Assembly: GCA_017620155.1 (NCBI GenBank)
Contig: JAFZQY010000049.1
Span: 1 to 64,000 of the forward strand
DNA: 64,000 nt
Reading direction: 5' to 3'
Source of the DNA: Lachnospiraceae bacterium
Lineage (GTDB): Bacteria; Bacillota; Clostridia; Lachnospirales; Lachnospiraceae
Position numbers and translations under genes: made by a program. Positions 63,427 through 64,000 of the stretch are shown piece after piece. Each line of letters starts with the position of its first letter. The first letter of the stretch is position 1. The notes under the pieces were generated by a model. The model searched no databases. It saw nothing but the letters and a program-made list of their open reading frames with translations, and had not been told where the DNA came from.

Positions 63427-63806
63427 TAGTTCCTGCCTGAAACCTTGATGCCCGAGATCTTCACTCCTATATCGGTAACCTCGAGACCGGTCATGTTCTC
63501 AACTGTAGTCTTGATCTTATCCTGAACCTGCTGACATGTGGTGGGGATGTTGTAGCCGTATTCCATAACGATGGAGATATCGATCTTGACATTCTTACCG
63601 TTAACCGCAACCTTCACGCCTCTTCCGGCTGCTTTCACGCCCACCTTATCAAGCAGTTCGCTGGTCACGTCACCGGGCATTCCGTGTACGCCCTCCACCT
63701 CTGTGGCAGCCAGTGCGGCGATCATGCCCACTACTTCATCGGCGATCTTAACGGACCCTAGTCCCTGTGAATCCTTAGCGGATTTTGATACCTTTTTATC
63801 TTCCAT
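63426..63806 (-). CDS. Asp23/Gls24-family envelope stress protein
   Basis: A 126-residue protein with the family pattern [19 protein letters not shown] and the central [22 protein letters not shown]. In Firmicutes such proteins precede nusB and are linked to the cell envelope or alkaline stress. GGAGGA lies five bases before ATG 63806. It starts 33 bases after the partial gene upstream. Confidence 0.92.
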   Translation of the reverse strand: MEDKKVSKSAKDSQGLGSVKIADEVVGMIAALAATEVEGVHGMPGDVTSELLDKVGVKAAGRGVKVAVNGKNVKIDISIVMEYGYNIPTTCQQVQDKIKTTVENMTGLEVTDIGVKISGIKVSGRN

Positions 63807-63839
63807 ATCATTCCTCCATATTGCGCTCTTTTAAGTATA

Positions 63840-64000
63840 TCATAAGTTAAAACTGATGGTATAGAGATTATCGTTTTCCCAATAGCTGATGCTGCTGGTT
63901 CCTTCGCCTGCTCCGACGAAAGAAAACACCCTCTGCTCCTCCAGAAGATAACGCTTAAGATCGGCATATACATAGCCATCCGAGGCTTTGACGGTAACGA
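63840..64000 (-). CDS. C-terminus of an unrecognised protein (partial)
   Basis: The last 52 codons of a gene that begins beyond the window. The visible part is mostly polar, with a basic/acidic helix (DLKRYLLEEQRVFSF) and an Asn/Tyr-rich end (YWENDNLYTISFNL). I do not recognise the family. Its position before asp23-nusB is where sporulation stage-III genes lie in spore formers, but this piece does not resemble SpoIIIAH. Confidence 0.6.
   Translation of the reverse strand, partial: VTVKASDGYVYADLKRYLLEEQRVFSFVGAGEGTSSISYWENDNLYTISFNL

Noticed and set aside
1..64000. tRNA or rRNA genes, CRISPR arrays, insertion sequences, prophage genes
   Set aside because: I read the gaps between genes on both strands; none exceeds about 290 bases and none shows cloverleaf, spaced direct repeats or transposase-like coding.

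Overview
The window looks like the chromosome of an anaerobic, low-to-middle GC Firmicute, most probably a Lachnospiraceae member (Butyrivibrio or a relative). The reasons are: strong AGGAGG-type ribosome sites with frequent ATGA overlaps, an oxygen-independent nrdD/nrdG ribonucleotide reductase, HemZ, a bifunctional RelA, the asp23-nusB-xseAB-ispA-dxs-tlyA-nadK block, and many sugar-sensing and c-di-GMP proteins. The genus is an inference. Almost all genes lie on the minus strand; only two ABC exporter genes (19.1-22.7 kb), one small protein (45.0 kb) and recN (53.6 kb) are on the plus strand. I see no rRNA, tRNA, CRISPR array, insertion sequence or prophage.

Layout. 0-2.2 kb: a TrpXYZ-type ABC importer (permease cut by the window edge, lipoprotein) and a left-handed beta-helix protein. 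2.3-7.5 kb: an EAL phosphodiesterase, a DUF234-type ATPase and a topoisomerase III. 7.5-10 kb: argH-asd. 10.1-12.9 kb: nrdD-nrdG behind a near-consensus promoter whose -10 sits inside a palindrome resembling an NrdR box. 13.1-18.9 kb: ligA, an rRNA pseudouridine synthase, an RsmF-like methylase and a chemoreceptor. 19.1-22.7 kb: a heterodimeric ABC exporter. 22.7-28.1 kb: a large cytoplasmic GH2 beta-galactosidase, an NCS2 purine permease and apt.

28.1-44.7 kb is the distinctive part. It is a co-directional, tightly spaced run: GT4 glycosyltransferase, GH13 glucosidase, a four-part fusion (sugar-binding domain, GGDEF cyclase, GH53 endo-galactanase, carbohydrate-binding module), a membrane EAL phosphodiesterase, a second sugar-binding/GGDEF protein, a GT-C-like membrane protein, a membrane HD-GYP phosphodiesterase, an unusual phosphoribosyltransferase, a membrane GGDEF cyclase and a patatin-like lipase. 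It continues into apt and the purine permease. It holds the synthesis and both degradation chemistries of c-di-GMP together with carbohydrate enzymes. The fusion suggests that galactan-derived sugars are sensed, cut and reported through c-di-GMP by one cytoplasmic polypeptide.

45-53.5 kb: a small HPr-like protein on the plus strand, then (minus strand) relA, a metallo-beta-lactamase-fold hydrolase, a second heterodimeric ABC exporter and hemZ as a likely operon. 53.6-55.3 kb: recN, divergent from relA. 55.4-63.8 kb: the isoprenoid/RNA-processing block asp23-nusB-xseA-xseB-ispA-dxs-tlyA-nadK, extended by an alpha/beta hydrolase and a PAP2 phosphatase where argR-recN would often stand. The last 161 bases hold the C-terminus of an unrecognised protein.
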